A DNA stretch of 8,113 bases from Chitinivibrionales bacterium (GCA_014729595.1 WJJU01000499.1:1-8113); one strand, 5' to 3'; counted from the first letter of the stretch, positions 1 to 7,528 are shown. The notes: generated by a model not told the origin, from the sequence alone. Numbers and translations: made by a program.

Positions 1-1
1 A

Positions 2-145
2 TCATCAATTACCGGCGGGGTTATTGCGGCCGGGCTTGGTGTCGGTGCCGTGTTCTATCTTAACAAAGACACGGAAGAGCCTCAGCCCGACGACGGTCCA
101 CTTGATACCACTGATCTTCCTGAGCGTAAGCCCGTCCAGTACTAA
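2..145 (+). CDS. C-terminal end of a single-pass membrane protein (partial)
   Basis: Frame 2 is open from the window edge to a TAA at 143-145 and gives 47 residues; the start lies outside the window. The first 20 or so residues are a Gly/Ala/Val/Leu-rich hydrophobic stretch (ITGGVIAAGLGVGAVFYL), a good single membrane segment. It is followed by an acidic, proline-containing tail (KDTEEPQPDDG, then DLPERKPVQY) that ends the protein. From memory, a C-terminal helix plus a short Pro/Asp-rich tail is common at the end of surface or PEGA/CsgG-like proteins in FCB-type candidate phyla, but no domain is visible here to prove it. A terminator 113 bases after the stop fits a real gene end. The function cannot be named. 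The minus-strand frame covering the same bases is a shadow. Confidence 0.7.
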   Translation, partial: SSITGGVIAAGLGVGAVFYLNKDTEEPQPDDGPLDTTDLPERKPVQY

Positions 146-492
146 CCCGGGGTTCGTCATCTTCCCCCAAAAAAAAAGCATAATGTAACCGCGTGGGAAG
201 TGCTCTTCTTCAAAAAATGGTGGATGGTGCGACGGTACGAAACCCAAAATCGGGCAAGGGCGAGGTTCTGCGATCTCGCCTTTTTTCATGCCGGAGGTGT
301 TTTAGGGCGGGTGACGAGGGATTTCATTGATGGCGCTTCTCAACGTAACGTATTTTGCTGAATGGCAATCACTTTCGTTTCCGGGTATTCCGCCTTGTTT
401 AGAGGCTCGGACTCCCGGCACTGATACTTAACCGGTGGATCTTACGGCGTTTAAGCCGGCTACCGTGGTCCTCTAATTCCCCCTTTATCTTT
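146..492. other. Intergenic gap of 347 bases, no convincing gene
   Basis: This stretch separates the first partial gene from the large TPR gene. It contains a nine-base A run at 169-177, the terminator at 259-286, a small palindrome AGCCGGCT at 454-461, and the 10-mer GGCAATCACT at 364-373 that recurs upstream of the second TPR gene. One 33-codon frame (330-431) starts with ATG behind a weak GAGGG but resembles nothing I recognise. The promoter of the downstream operon should lie after the terminator, between about 290 and 490, yet I cannot point to a clear -35/-10 pair. Confidence 0.7.
259..286 (+). terminator. Rho-independent terminator
   Basis: GGCGAG (259-264) pairs with CTCGCC (275-280). 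The stem can extend inward through G265-T274, T266-A273 and T267-G272 to a four-base loop (268-271), giving about nine pairs. Six T residues (281-286) follow immediately. It lies 113 bases after the stop of the first gene and well before the TPR gene, so it ends the upstream transcript. No matching U tract exists for the other strand, so it looks one-directional. Confidence 0.85.
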
Positions 493-3400
493 ATGATTGT
501 ATTTACGAACAAAAAAGCTATAACGCGCGCAATGGTTCGGGCCTGCGGTATAACGGCACTTTTTCTGTTCAGCGCGGCATCGGTTTGGGGTAACGAAAGC
601 CGGTCGGTATACAAGCTTGGTGAGCGCTTTTACGGTGACAGCCTGTATGGATTGGCGCTTGAGCAATACCGGAAGTTCCTTAATCTCAAACGTGAAACAC
701 ACGAATTCGATGCCGAGGCGCACTACAAGATCGGCATTTGCCATTATCGTATGGAAAACATGCGCAACGCCGCGGAGGCATTTGAGCGCTATATTGAGCT
801 TTTCCCTTCTGAATCGGCCGTCATGGACGCCATTTTCTTGGCCGGGAGGGCGCGAAAGGAGCTGGGCGACTACAAGGAAGCTTCCGATTGGTTCTATACC
901 ATATGGAGCAGATTTGTCGGGAGCGGCAAGGCGCGTCTGGCTTTGTTTGAGGCGGCATGGTGCGCCGAAAGGGGAAACAACCCGGATCGAGCGGCCGAAC
1001 TGTACGACGTTTTTTTTACTCGTTTCCCGGATCACCCAAAGTCCAAGGAGGCTTCTTTAGCGCTTGTGCGTCTTTATATCGACGGGCAGGATTATCCTCG
1101 GTCATCGGGAGTTCTGGAGAAAATCGACAAGCAATGGTCCAAGGATCAGGTGTTCCAAGCGCGTCTGCTTTACTATAAAGGGATTTTGGCGCGAAAAATG
1201 CAACGCCCCGATGAGGCGGAAAAGCATTTCGCGGCGATGCAAAAAAAGACGGAAAAGGCGTTTGTTGAGCAAGAGCGTGGCTACCGAGAGTATATCGATT
1301 TGCTTGTTGAGCGCGATAAGGAGGAGCAGGCGCTTGCGGTGTTCGAGCGGCTTTCCGCTGCGCTCCACGAGCGAGGCGAGGACTTGTCTTCATCGATGCT
1401 TCAGTCGTGGGCCGAATGCGCGCGGCGGGCTGGAAGCTTTGAGGCGGCCGAAGAGCTATACCGTCGTCTGTTGCGGAGAAGCGACGGTGGAATAAATGCC
1501 GAACAGGCTCGCTACCGTCTTGCCGAGTGCTTGGTAGGTCGCGGAAAATTTCCGCAGGCTATCGAAACGCTTCAAATGCTGGCTTCGGCGGATTCCGCCG
1601 GAGAGTATGGAACGCGGGCGATACGAAAGATTGGAGATTTGTACTATGGCCGTGAGTTGTATCCGAGTGCGATCGCCGCATATCGCCGTTATCTTGGCGC
1701 CGATCATGCTCGAAATCGCGATCGAATTGTATACCGCATCGGCAAAATTTATCAAGACAAATATCAACGCTTCGGCGCAGCGCTTCGTGAATACGAAAAC
1801 CTTTTGAAACAGTTTCCGGGAAGCTCTCTGGGAACAAAAGTGTTTTTGGCGATTGCTCAATGCCATGAGGCGGAGCGGGACTATCGATCGGCAATTCGTC
1901 ACTACGAATATGTCGCGGAATCGGGAGGGGATAAAGCGTTGGTCGAAGAAGCGTCGGCCAGGGCTGCGTATTTGCAATCGCACTGTATTCGAGATGCCGA
2001 ATCCGCCGTGTACGCTATGGGCGAACTATTTGAGCGTGATCCTGATTCGCTGCGTACTGAGGAACGCCTTATGCGGGTAGCCGGGGTATTTGAAAATCAT
2101 TTGAAAGATTACCCCAGGGCGCTCGAGGTGTACCGGCGCGTGTTGGATTCGGCAACGCCGACAAGCGATTCGGTCCACGCCCTTGTCATGCTTCGTGCCG
2201 CAACCGTTTACCGCAAGCTCAACGAGAAAGCGGCTTTTGAAGGAGACGAGCGGACGGCGGCTTTCGCGCGTGAGAACGCGCGGACGATGTATAGGGCGGT
2301 ACTCGACACATTTTCTTCTTCGAGCAGTGTTGACGATGCGGCGTTTAATCTTATGATGATGACCGCTCCCGGTATCGAGGAATATGAGGCTTATATCCAA
2401 CGGTATCCCAACAGCGTGCATCTTCCCACGGTCCTTGCGAGCATAGCCGAGCATTATGAAGAAGCGGGCGATGACGGTTCAACGGCAAATGATCGTAAAG
2501 CCGTAGAGGCCTACGGCACGATTGTGGAAGAATTTCCGTCGAGCAATCAGACGCCGAATGCCTTGTTGGGGTTGATGCGTTGCTATCTGAGCATGGGAGA
2601 GCTGGATTCGGTTAAGTGGGCGGTCGAGAAGTTTCATGAGCGGTTCGCCGACGACGCCGGCCGGCCGGAGGCCTATTTCTTGAGCGGAATGTTGGCCAAA
2701 AGCCGTGGTGATCATGCCGGTGCGACGGAAGTTTTCAAACAGGTACTGTACCGCTATCCATTTAGCCCGTTCGCGGCAAGTTCGCGGTATGAAGTGGCAT
2801 TGGCCGAACTGGAGACGGGAAAGGTATTCGACGCGTTGAGCGATTTCCAGCTTTACGAGCAGAATTACCCGGATGGGGAACACATACTTCGCGCCCGCTA
2901 CGGAATCGGCAAGTGCTTGCTCCGTCTTGATCGTTTAAGCGAGGCGGCGGCCCTATTTGATGAGCTTCTTGCGGAGCGGCTTCCAGAGTCAATCGTCGCG
3001 GATATTCACTATGAGTTGGGACGGGCGACGGAGATTGTGGGCGATGTTTACGGTGCATTGGATCACTATAAGAAGGCGGTAAGCTATGAGCAACTTCCGC
3101 CGCGGGGCGATGCGTATAAGCGTCTGGGGTCGCTGTATTTTGAATCACGACTCTACGCTGAGTCGGCGGCGGCGTTTGGCGAGGCACTGCGGCTGGCGCA
3201 TTCCGAGGCCGACAGCGCGGCCGCACTGGCGCGGGGGGCCACCGCACTGATCATGAATGGAGAAGGGAAAAAAGCGGATCGCTGGCTCAAGCTGCTCGAT
3301 GAGCGCTTTGGTTCATATCGTAACTATGCGGCGGAGGTGGTTTATTACGAAGGGGTATACAATCTTGTAGAGAAAGAGTATGACAAGGCTCTTAAACGAT

Positions 3401-4170
3401 TCGAATACGTATTGGCTAAGTACGAAGAAAGTGAACGCGTTGACGATGCCGCGTATCAGATCGGCCTGACCCTTTTCTACGCCGATAAAAAAGATCGTGC
3501 GCTTAAAATCTTTCATGAGTTCCCCACTCGATACCCGCAAAGCGAATTTGTTCCACCCGCACATTTCAAGGTTGGTATGCTTCACCACACCAACGGCGAT
3601 TTCGCGCAAGCGGCTGACTACTTTGTTCGTGTCGTGGAGCATGAGCGAAGTGATTCCACACTGCGGTTCCGATCGGCGTATAATGCGGCCGTCGCCTATC
3701 AAAAAATTTCGTCTTGGCTCGATGCGGCAAAAATGTATACGATTGTGCTCAAAGATTATCCGGGCGAGGTCCCGGCTTCCGAACTCCACCTTAAGATAGG
3801 GTTTTCGTTGGTTCAGGCGTCGCGTTTTGATGACGCGCTTCGCCATTTCGAAAAAGCGAACATCGATCCGGCGGCCGAAGACAAGCCCGAGATTTTATAC
3901 TGGATTGGGGTGTGCTATGCCAAATTGGGCGAGTATCAACGAGCTATTTCGGAGTATCTGAAGGTGCCGTATTTGTATGCGGGCGTAGGAAAGTGGGGCG
4001 TGACGGCCGAATATGAGGCGGGAAGGCTTTACGAAAGACAGGGAGAGTACGACAAGGCGGTGTCGCTTTACAAAAAAATAGTTCGGTCCGACGGTGAGAA
4101 CGGTCGGTTCGGCAAACGGGCGGCCAAACGTATTCAAAGATTGGTTACCTTGACCGAGGATAGTCCGTGA
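493..4170 (+). CDS. Very large secreted TPR repeat protein, BamD/YbgF-like repeats
   Basis: The 1225 residues are almost entirely tetratricopeptide helices, so this is a protein-interaction scaffold, most likely periplasmic or at the inner face of the outer membrane. Residues 14-33 form a signal peptide (basic start, hydrophobic ITALFLFSAASV core, probable cleavage after VWG at 33), with no lipobox Cys. Clear repeats lie near residues 75-106, 112-141, 376-403, 411-442, 449-479, 723-756, 797-829, 872-903, 945-980, 1021-1053, 1060-1091, 1133-1163 and 1172-1200. Many end in F/Y-P-x-S/D (ELFPSE, KQFPGS, QRYPNS, EEFPSS, TRYPQSE), a pattern typical of BamD and YbgF-type TPRs. A short Ser run sits at 608-612. 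No catalytic domain is seen. The ATG at 493 is used; ATG 532 (residue 14) would give a shorter, more typical signal peptide, and neither has a Shine-Dalgarno sequence. The gene overlaps the regulator by four bases. Its partner is unknown; BamD itself is far shorter, so this is not BamD. Confidence 0.93.
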   Translation: MIVFTNKKAITRAMVRACGITALFLFSAASVWGNESRSVYKLGERFYGDSLYGLALEQYRKFLNLKRETHEFDAEAHYKIGICHYRMENMRNAAEAFERYIELFPSESAVMDAIFLAGRARKELGDYKEASDWFYTIWSRFVGSGKARLALFEAAWCAERGNNPDRAAELYDVFFTRFPDHPKSKEASLALVRLYIDGQDYPRSSGVLEKIDKQWSKDQVFQARLLYYKGILARKMQRPDEAEKHFAAMQKKTEKAFVEQERGYREYIDLLVERDKEEQALAVFERLSAALHERGEDLSSSMLQSWAECARRAGSFEAAEELYRRLLRRSDGGINAEQARYRLAECLVGRGKFPQAIETLQMLASADSAGEYGTRAIRKIGDLYYGRELYPSAIAAYRRYLGADHARNRDRIVYRIGKIYQDKYQRFGAALREYENLLKQFPGSSLGTKVFLAIAQCHEAERDYRSAIRHYEYVAESGGDKALVEEASARAAYLQSHCIRDAESAVYAMGELFERDPDSLRTEERLMRVAGVFENHLKDYPRALEVYRRVLDSATPTSDSVHALVMLRAATVYRKLNEKAAFEGDERTAAFARENARTMYRAVLDTFSSSSSVDDAAFNLMMMTAPGIEEYEAYIQRYPNSVHLPTVLASIAEHYEEAGDDGSTANDRKAVEAYGTIVEEFPSSNQTPNALLGLMRCYLSMGELDSVKWAVEKFHERFADDAGRPEAYFLSGMLAKSRGDHAGATEVFKQVLYRYPFSPFAASSRYEVALAELETGKVFDALSDFQLYEQNYPDGEHILRARYGIGKCLLRLDRLSEAAALFDELLAERLPESIVADIHYELGRATEIVGDVYGALDHYKKAVSYEQLPPRGDAYKRLGSLYFESRLYAESAAAFGEALRLAHSEADSAAALARGATALIMNGEGKKADRWLKLLDERFGSYRNYAAEVVYYEGVYNLVEKEYDKALKRFEYVLAKYEESERVDDAAYQIGLTLFYADKKDRALKIFHEFPTRYPQSEFVPPAHFKVGMLHHTNGDFAQAADYFVRVVEHERSDSTLRFRSAYNAAVAYQKISSWLDAAKMYTIVLKDYPGEVPASELHLKIGFSLVQASRFDDALRHFEKANIDPAAEDKPEILYWIGVCYAKLGEYQRAISEYLKVPYLYAGVGKWGVTAEYEAGRLYERQGEYDKAVSLYKKIVRSDGENGRFGKRAAKRIQRLVTLTEDSP
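4156..4160 (+). promoter_or_regulatory. Ribosome binding site for the Crp/Fnr gene
   Basis: GAGGA sits six bases before the GTG at 4167 and inside the last codons of the TPR gene. It decides the GTG start and, with the GTGA start/stop overlap (4167-4170), points to translational coupling. Confidence 0.65.
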
Positions 4171-4853
4171 GCGACGAGGATATTCTGTCGTTTGCCCGAA
4201 AAGTACCGCTGTTCCATCATTTGACGACGAGGGATCTAGAGGCGGTGTGCAAGGCGATGGTGCCGCGTTCGTTTGCGGTCGGCGAGGCGATTGTCCACGA
4301 AAACGACGACGAAAGCCGGACTTTTTTTATTATCGCCGAAGGAAACGTGCACGTCGTTTCACGGTCGCCCGAAGGGAAACAGACGATTCTGGCGACGCTT
4401 GGGAGGGGCGACTTTTTCGGCGAGATGGCGGTTCTTGACGGTGAGCCGCGAAGTGCCTCGGTTGTCGCGGCCGAAGAATGCCGTTTGTTTATGCTTTATC
4501 ACCGCAACCTTCTGCATATCCTGAACAAGCATCCGCGGATCGCGATTGAAATGCTTGTCGCCATGTCGCGAAGGCTTCGCCGGTCAAACCGCCAAATTAA
4601 CACTCTCTCGCAAATGAGTGTCTATGGACGGGTGGCCGACGTGCTTCTGCGGTTGGCGGCCGATCAAGGAGGGCGCACCCAAGACGGCTCGATCGTAATC
4701 GCTAATCGTCCGACGCAGCAGGTAATTGCGGATATGGCCAATACGACGCGCGAGACTGTCTCGCGTATTCTATCACAATTGCAAAAAAAAGGTTGCATCT
4801 CAATCGATAAGAAAAAAATGGTGATTCTCAATGAAGAAAAACTATACTATTAG
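4167..4853 (+). CDS. Crp/Fnr-family transcriptional regulator
   Basis: This is a 228-residue cytoplasmic DNA-binding regulator of normal family length. Residues about 12-125 form the cyclic-nucleotide-binding beta-roll, with the phosphate-binding cassette at 84-99 (FGEMAVLDGEPRSASV). G85, E86, R95 and S96 line up with the residues that hold cAMP in E. coli CRP. A dimer helix spans about 118-145. The winged helix-turn-helix covers about 150-225, with recognition helix TTRETVSRILSQL (193-205); R195, E196 and R200 match the CRP base-contacting R-E-x-x-x-R. The four N-terminal Cys residues of FNR are absent, so an iron-sulfur oxygen sensor is unlikely. By family analogy the ligand may be a cyclic nucleotide, and the target a TGTGA-type palindrome. 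It starts with GTG inside the stop of the TPR gene and ends inside the PASTA gene, so it is the middle of a coupled operon. The effector and targets are unproven. Confidence 0.95.
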   Translation: MSDEDILSFARKVPLFHHLTTRDLEAVCKAMVPRSFAVGEAIVHENDDESRTFFIIAEGNVHVVSRSPEGKQTILATLGRGDFFGEMAVLDGEPRSASVVAAEECRLFMLYHRNLLHILNKHPRIAIEMLVAMSRRLRRSNRQINTLSQMSVYGRVADVLLRLAADQGGRTQDGSIVIANRPTQQVIADMANTTRETVSRILSQLQKKGCISIDKKKMVILNEEKLYY

Positions 4854-5604
4854 CATTCCCGTTCGTTCGTTCTGGACCATTTGGCTGCCCGCGGCCGTAC
4901 TCTTAATGGGAGTGGGTGTAATCGCGGGCGTATTTGTCGTCGATCGCCTTGTCATGCCGAACCTTCCCGGTATCAGCAACAAGGGGGTATTGTCGGCGCC
5001 TGACCTGAGCAACCTTAGCTATCGCGAGGCTCGCCGGAAGCTGTATGAAGTCGGACTGAGGTCTACGGTGGAAGAACGTGAGTACAGCGAACTCGTTCCG
5101 GAAGACGGGATTCTGAGTCAACGGCCGGCGGCGGGAACGAAGGTTAAAAAGGGGCGACATATCGTTTTGGTGTTGAGCAAAGGGCCGGAAGTCGATACGA
5201 TTCCCGATGTTCGCGGGTTAACGGAGCGTCAGGCTCGAAAAAAGCTTCGCGAGAAGGGGTTCGGGAGCGTTGAACCGCACAAAGCCTACGATGAAGAGGT
5301 GCCTAAAGATCGGGTGGCGGAGACCGAACCGGGCGCCGGGACGGTTATTTCGCGCGAACTCGCGGTGAATCTTACCGTCTCGCGCGGGCCCAAGCCGACT
5401 CATTCCGAGGTGCCGAATATCATTGGAGAACTGCTGTCTGAGGCCAAGCTTAAAATCGAAGAAAGTGATCTGGCCACGGGTCGCATTCAATACCGGCAAA
5501 CCTCCACTTCGCGTCCGGGGACCGTCATATCGCAGTCACCGGCGCCCGGCTCCAGCGTACCGCTCGAGAGTTCCGTAGACATCATAGTGGCGGGAAGTCG
5601 GTGA
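4831..5604 (+). CDS. Membrane-anchored protein with three PASTA domains, no kinase
   Basis: The 257-residue protein has a short cytoplasmic N-terminus (1-13), one membrane helix (about 14-37, rich in W, A, V, G) and an outward part made of three PASTA units: about 54-118, 120-187 and 192-256. Each carries the family pattern: a proline-containing start (APDLSNLS, IPDVRGLT, VPNIIGEL), an A-x-x-x-L helix, then a Q/E-x-P-x-x-G-x turn (SQRPAAGTKV, TEPGAGTVI, SQSPAPGSSV) and a beta strand ending in S-K/R-G-P for units 1 and 2. PASTA domains usually sit outside PknB/PrkC kinases or on PBP2x and can bind peptidoglycan fragments. Here no kinase or transpeptidase domain is attached, so it may sense or tether to the wall. 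The start is firm: the same frame has a TGA at 4822-4824, ATG 4831 is the first start, and the next Met is inside the helix. It overlaps the regulator gene by 23 bases, with only a weak purine-rich stretch as ribosome site. Confidence 0.93.
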   Translation: MKKNYTISIPVRSFWTIWLPAAVLLMGVGVIAGVFVVDRLVMPNLPGISNKGVLSAPDLSNLSYREARRKLYEVGLRSTVEEREYSELVPEDGILSQRPAAGTKVKKGRHIVLVLSKGPEVDTIPDVRGLTERQARKKLREKGFGSVEPHKAYDEEVPKDRVAETEPGAGTVISRELAVNLTVSRGPKPTHSEVPNIIGELLSEAKLKIEESDLATGRIQYRQTSTSRPGTVISQSPAPGSSVPLESSVDIIVAGSR

Positions 5605-5633
5605 GATATGAATAGAAAGTTCGTAACGGGGCA

Positions 5634-5649
5634 CCTAACCGCCTAACCG
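5634..5649. repeat. Perfect tandem 8-mer, two copies of CCTAACCG
   Basis: CCTAACCG occurs at 5634-5641 and again at 5642-5649 with no spacer, in the gap between the PASTA gene and the TPR lipoprotein gene. It directly abuts the palindrome at 5650-5659. It may be a direct-repeat protein-binding site, although an 8-base period is not one helical turn. Confidence 0.6.
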
Positions 5650-5659
5650 GCTTATAAGC
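5650..5659. promoter_or_regulatory. 10-bp perfect palindrome, possible operator
   Basis: GCTTATAAGC is fully self-complementary, has no loop, and follows the tandem 8-mer without a gap. It contains TATAAG (5653-5658), which resembles a -10 box, but no TTGACA-like hexamer lies 16-18 bases upstream. A binding site or promoter element for the TPR lipoprotein gene, whose start is about 60 bases downstream, is possible. This is inference from symmetry and position only. Confidence 0.35.
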
Positions 5660-5719
5660 AGGAAATCCGTATCTAATGGGGCAATCACTACCTTGAAAAG
5701 TAAGCAACGATGAATCGCT

Positions 5720-7528
5720 TTGAATAAACGGCTGCTAATGATCAATACTACTTATTCCGCTATAAATCGATGCATTAAACCCGGGCTCGCGGGAGTCAAT
5801 CCTCTACTAGTCGCGATTGCGATCGGGCTGGTGGTAAGTCTGCTTGGCTGCGCAAGCAAAACGTTTCCGGTTGTGCGGCCGGTAGACAAAATTGGGCGGG
5901 GTCAAATGGCTCGTTTGCGCGCTCAGGACTATTTCATCAAAGGGCGCGATTATGATCGCCGCGGACTGGACCAAATGGCCGAGCATTTTTATGAAATGGC
6001 TTATGAACTAGATCCGCAATCCCAAGTACTTCGAAAACTACTGGCCTCCAAGTATGTCGCATCGGGTAAATACTCTCGGGCGTTGTTGATAATCAAGGGG
6101 CGACGTGAGTTGGAGGAGTTGGCGCCGGGGGAGCAAAAGACTATTGCGCATCTTTACATGAAAATGGGGCAGTATGCGCGTGCCGCCGCCATTCTGGAGA
6201 AGCAGCCGAACCTTTCGGGGATGGAATGGCGGTCACTCGGGCTCATTTATGAAGCGCTGGGAAATTGGGACAAGGCTGTCCACTCGTACCGAAAGTATGC
6301 CGTGCAAACGGGAGGTTCGTTCGAAATTGGCATGAAAATCGCGGAACTATATCGGCGCCGTGGACGATTTGCCAAGGCGGAGAGTCTGTTGGTGGCGCTT
6401 GACTCCGTTTATGACGAGCACGGAGTGATACTCAATGCCCTCGGCGGCCTTATGTTGGCCAAAGGGGATACCGGCAAGGCGATCGATTTCTACAAGGCCG
6501 CCGTCACGGCGGATTCGACGAACCACGAAGCGATGCGCAACCTTGCTCAGGTGTTCATTCAAAATGGGGAATTTGATAAAGCCGTCAAATACTACGAAGA
6601 AATGTATCGCGGCGGTGAAATGGTGGAACTCTACGGAAGGACGCTGGCTTTGCTTTACTACTACAACAAACAATACGATAAAGCGGAGCGCCTTATTAAA
6701 AAACTTCTCTCCACCAGCCCCGCGGACTATGAGCTTCATTACTACCTTGGTTTAATTTCCACCGCCCAAGAGAACTTCGATCTTGCCGTTTTGGAGTTGG
6801 AGAAGGCGGTGGCGGGGAAACCGGATTTTTTACAGGCCTGGCAAAGCCTTTGCTATGTCGATATCAAACGTAAGCATTGGGATCGAGCGTTGGCATGTGC
6901 ACGGCGTTTTGTGGAACGGATGGATGAGTCGGCCGCCGCATGGCGTCTATTGGGCTATGTACACAATGCTCAAAAGGATCATGAAAAGGCGAGAGGTGCG
7001 CTGGAGAGAGCGACAACGCTTGATTCATTGGATACGCAAGCATGGTTTGAGTTGGGAAGCGTCTACGAACGACAAGGAGACCATGAGCGGGCCGCGAACG
7101 CCTTCGGAACCGTGCTTCGGCTGGATCCCAATAATCACGAGGCGGCCAATTATTTGGGATATATGTGGGCGGAGCGCGGTATCAATCTTGATAGTGCAAA
7201 GCAATTGCTGGAGTTGGCGCTGGAGCATCGTCCCGAAAACGGCGCATATCTCGACTCCTATGCCTGGATTTTTTACAAGCTCGGCGATGCGGACAATGCG
7301 CTCAAGTATATACGACAAGCGGTGGAGAATCTAAACGATGATCCGGTGATATACGACCATTACGGCGACATCTTGGCGGAGAACGGTCGCGTCATGGACG
7401 CCATTCAAGCGTATCACACGAGTCTTGAATTGGGGTTTGATCTGCCGGAATTGATTGAAAAGAAGATTCGCACACTTCGAGAACAAGCCGGAATCGCCGC
7501 GCCGAAGGAAGCTCATCAGCAGCGGTAA
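5720..7528 (+). CDS. TPR-repeat outer-membrane lipoprotein
   Basis: This 602-residue protein is predicted to be exported and lipidated. A hydrophobic segment (29-42) leads to the lipobox SLLGC with Cys44, followed by A and S, not Asp, so outer-membrane sorting is plausible. The rest is a TPR array of about fourteen helix pairs, with clear units near residues 67-99, 170-196, 203-228, 235-267, 269-296, 337-367, 405-435, 439-471, 473-505, 508-539 and 542-572. The last three (NYLGYMWAERG, LDSYAWIFYKLG, YDHYGDILAENGR) are a distinctive C-terminal signature I associate with TPR lipoproteins found beside LolB/DUF4292 genes. It probably acts as a scaffold for lipoprotein or outer-membrane assembly. 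The start is uncertain: TTG 5720 gives a basic n-region (NKR), while ATG 5738 (residue 7) also keeps the whole signal; neither has a clear Shine-Dalgarno sequence. The gene stands 115 bases after the PASTA gene, so it may have its own promoter. Confidence 0.93.
   Translation: MNKRLLMINTTYSAINRCIKPGLAGVNPLLVAIAIGLVVSLLGCASKTFPVVRPVDKIGRGQMARLRAQDYFIKGRDYDRRGLDQMAEHFYEMAYELDPQSQVLRKLLASKYVASGKYSRALLIIKGRRELEELAPGEQKTIAHLYMKMGQYARAAAILEKQPNLSGMEWRSLGLIYEALGNWDKAVHSYRKYAVQTGGSFEIGMKIAELYRRRGRFAKAESLLVALDSVYDEHGVILNALGGLMLAKGDTGKAIDFYKAAVTADSTNHEAMRNLAQVFIQNGEFDKAVKYYEEMYRGGEMVELYGRTLALLYYYNKQYDKAERLIKKLLSTSPADYELHYYLGLISTAQENFDLAVLELEKAVAGKPDFLQAWQSLCYVDIKRKHWDRALACARRFVERMDESAAAWRLLGYVHNAQKDHEKARGALERATTLDSLDTQAWFELGSVYERQGDHERAANAFGTVLRLDPNNHEAANYLGYMWAERGINLDSAKQLLELALEHRPENGAYLDSYAWIFYKLGDADNALKYIRQAVENLNDDPVIYDHYGDILAENGRVMDAIQAYHTSLELGFDLPELIEKKIRTLREQAGIAAPKEAHQQR

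Noticed and set aside
5..289. 94-codon minus-strand frame over the first gene and the terminator
   Set aside because: It runs antisense through a well-supported gene end and through the terminator stem, and its residues show no domain pattern.
364..373. TCACT within the shared 10-mer as a CRP or FNR half-site
   Set aside because: The matching left half (TGTGA or TTGAT) is not at the right spacing in either copy.
330..431. 33-codon frame starting ATG 330 behind a weak GAGGG
   Set aside because: Short, no recognisable motif, no signal peptide or helix pattern, and no support from its surroundings.
3313..3846. 177-codon minus-strand frame inside the large TPR gene
   Set aside because: Shadow of the TPR codons. 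The plus frame shows regular TPR periodicity throughout, and similar antisense frames (such as 1456-1983) occur along the gene.
4783..4853. A8 run (4783-4790) and A7 run (4812-4818) near the end of the regulator gene, as a frameshift that would fuse it to the PASTA protein
   Set aside because: The PASTA frame has a TGA at 4822-4824, between both A runs and the PASTA ATG, so slipping into that frame stops at once and gives no fusion.
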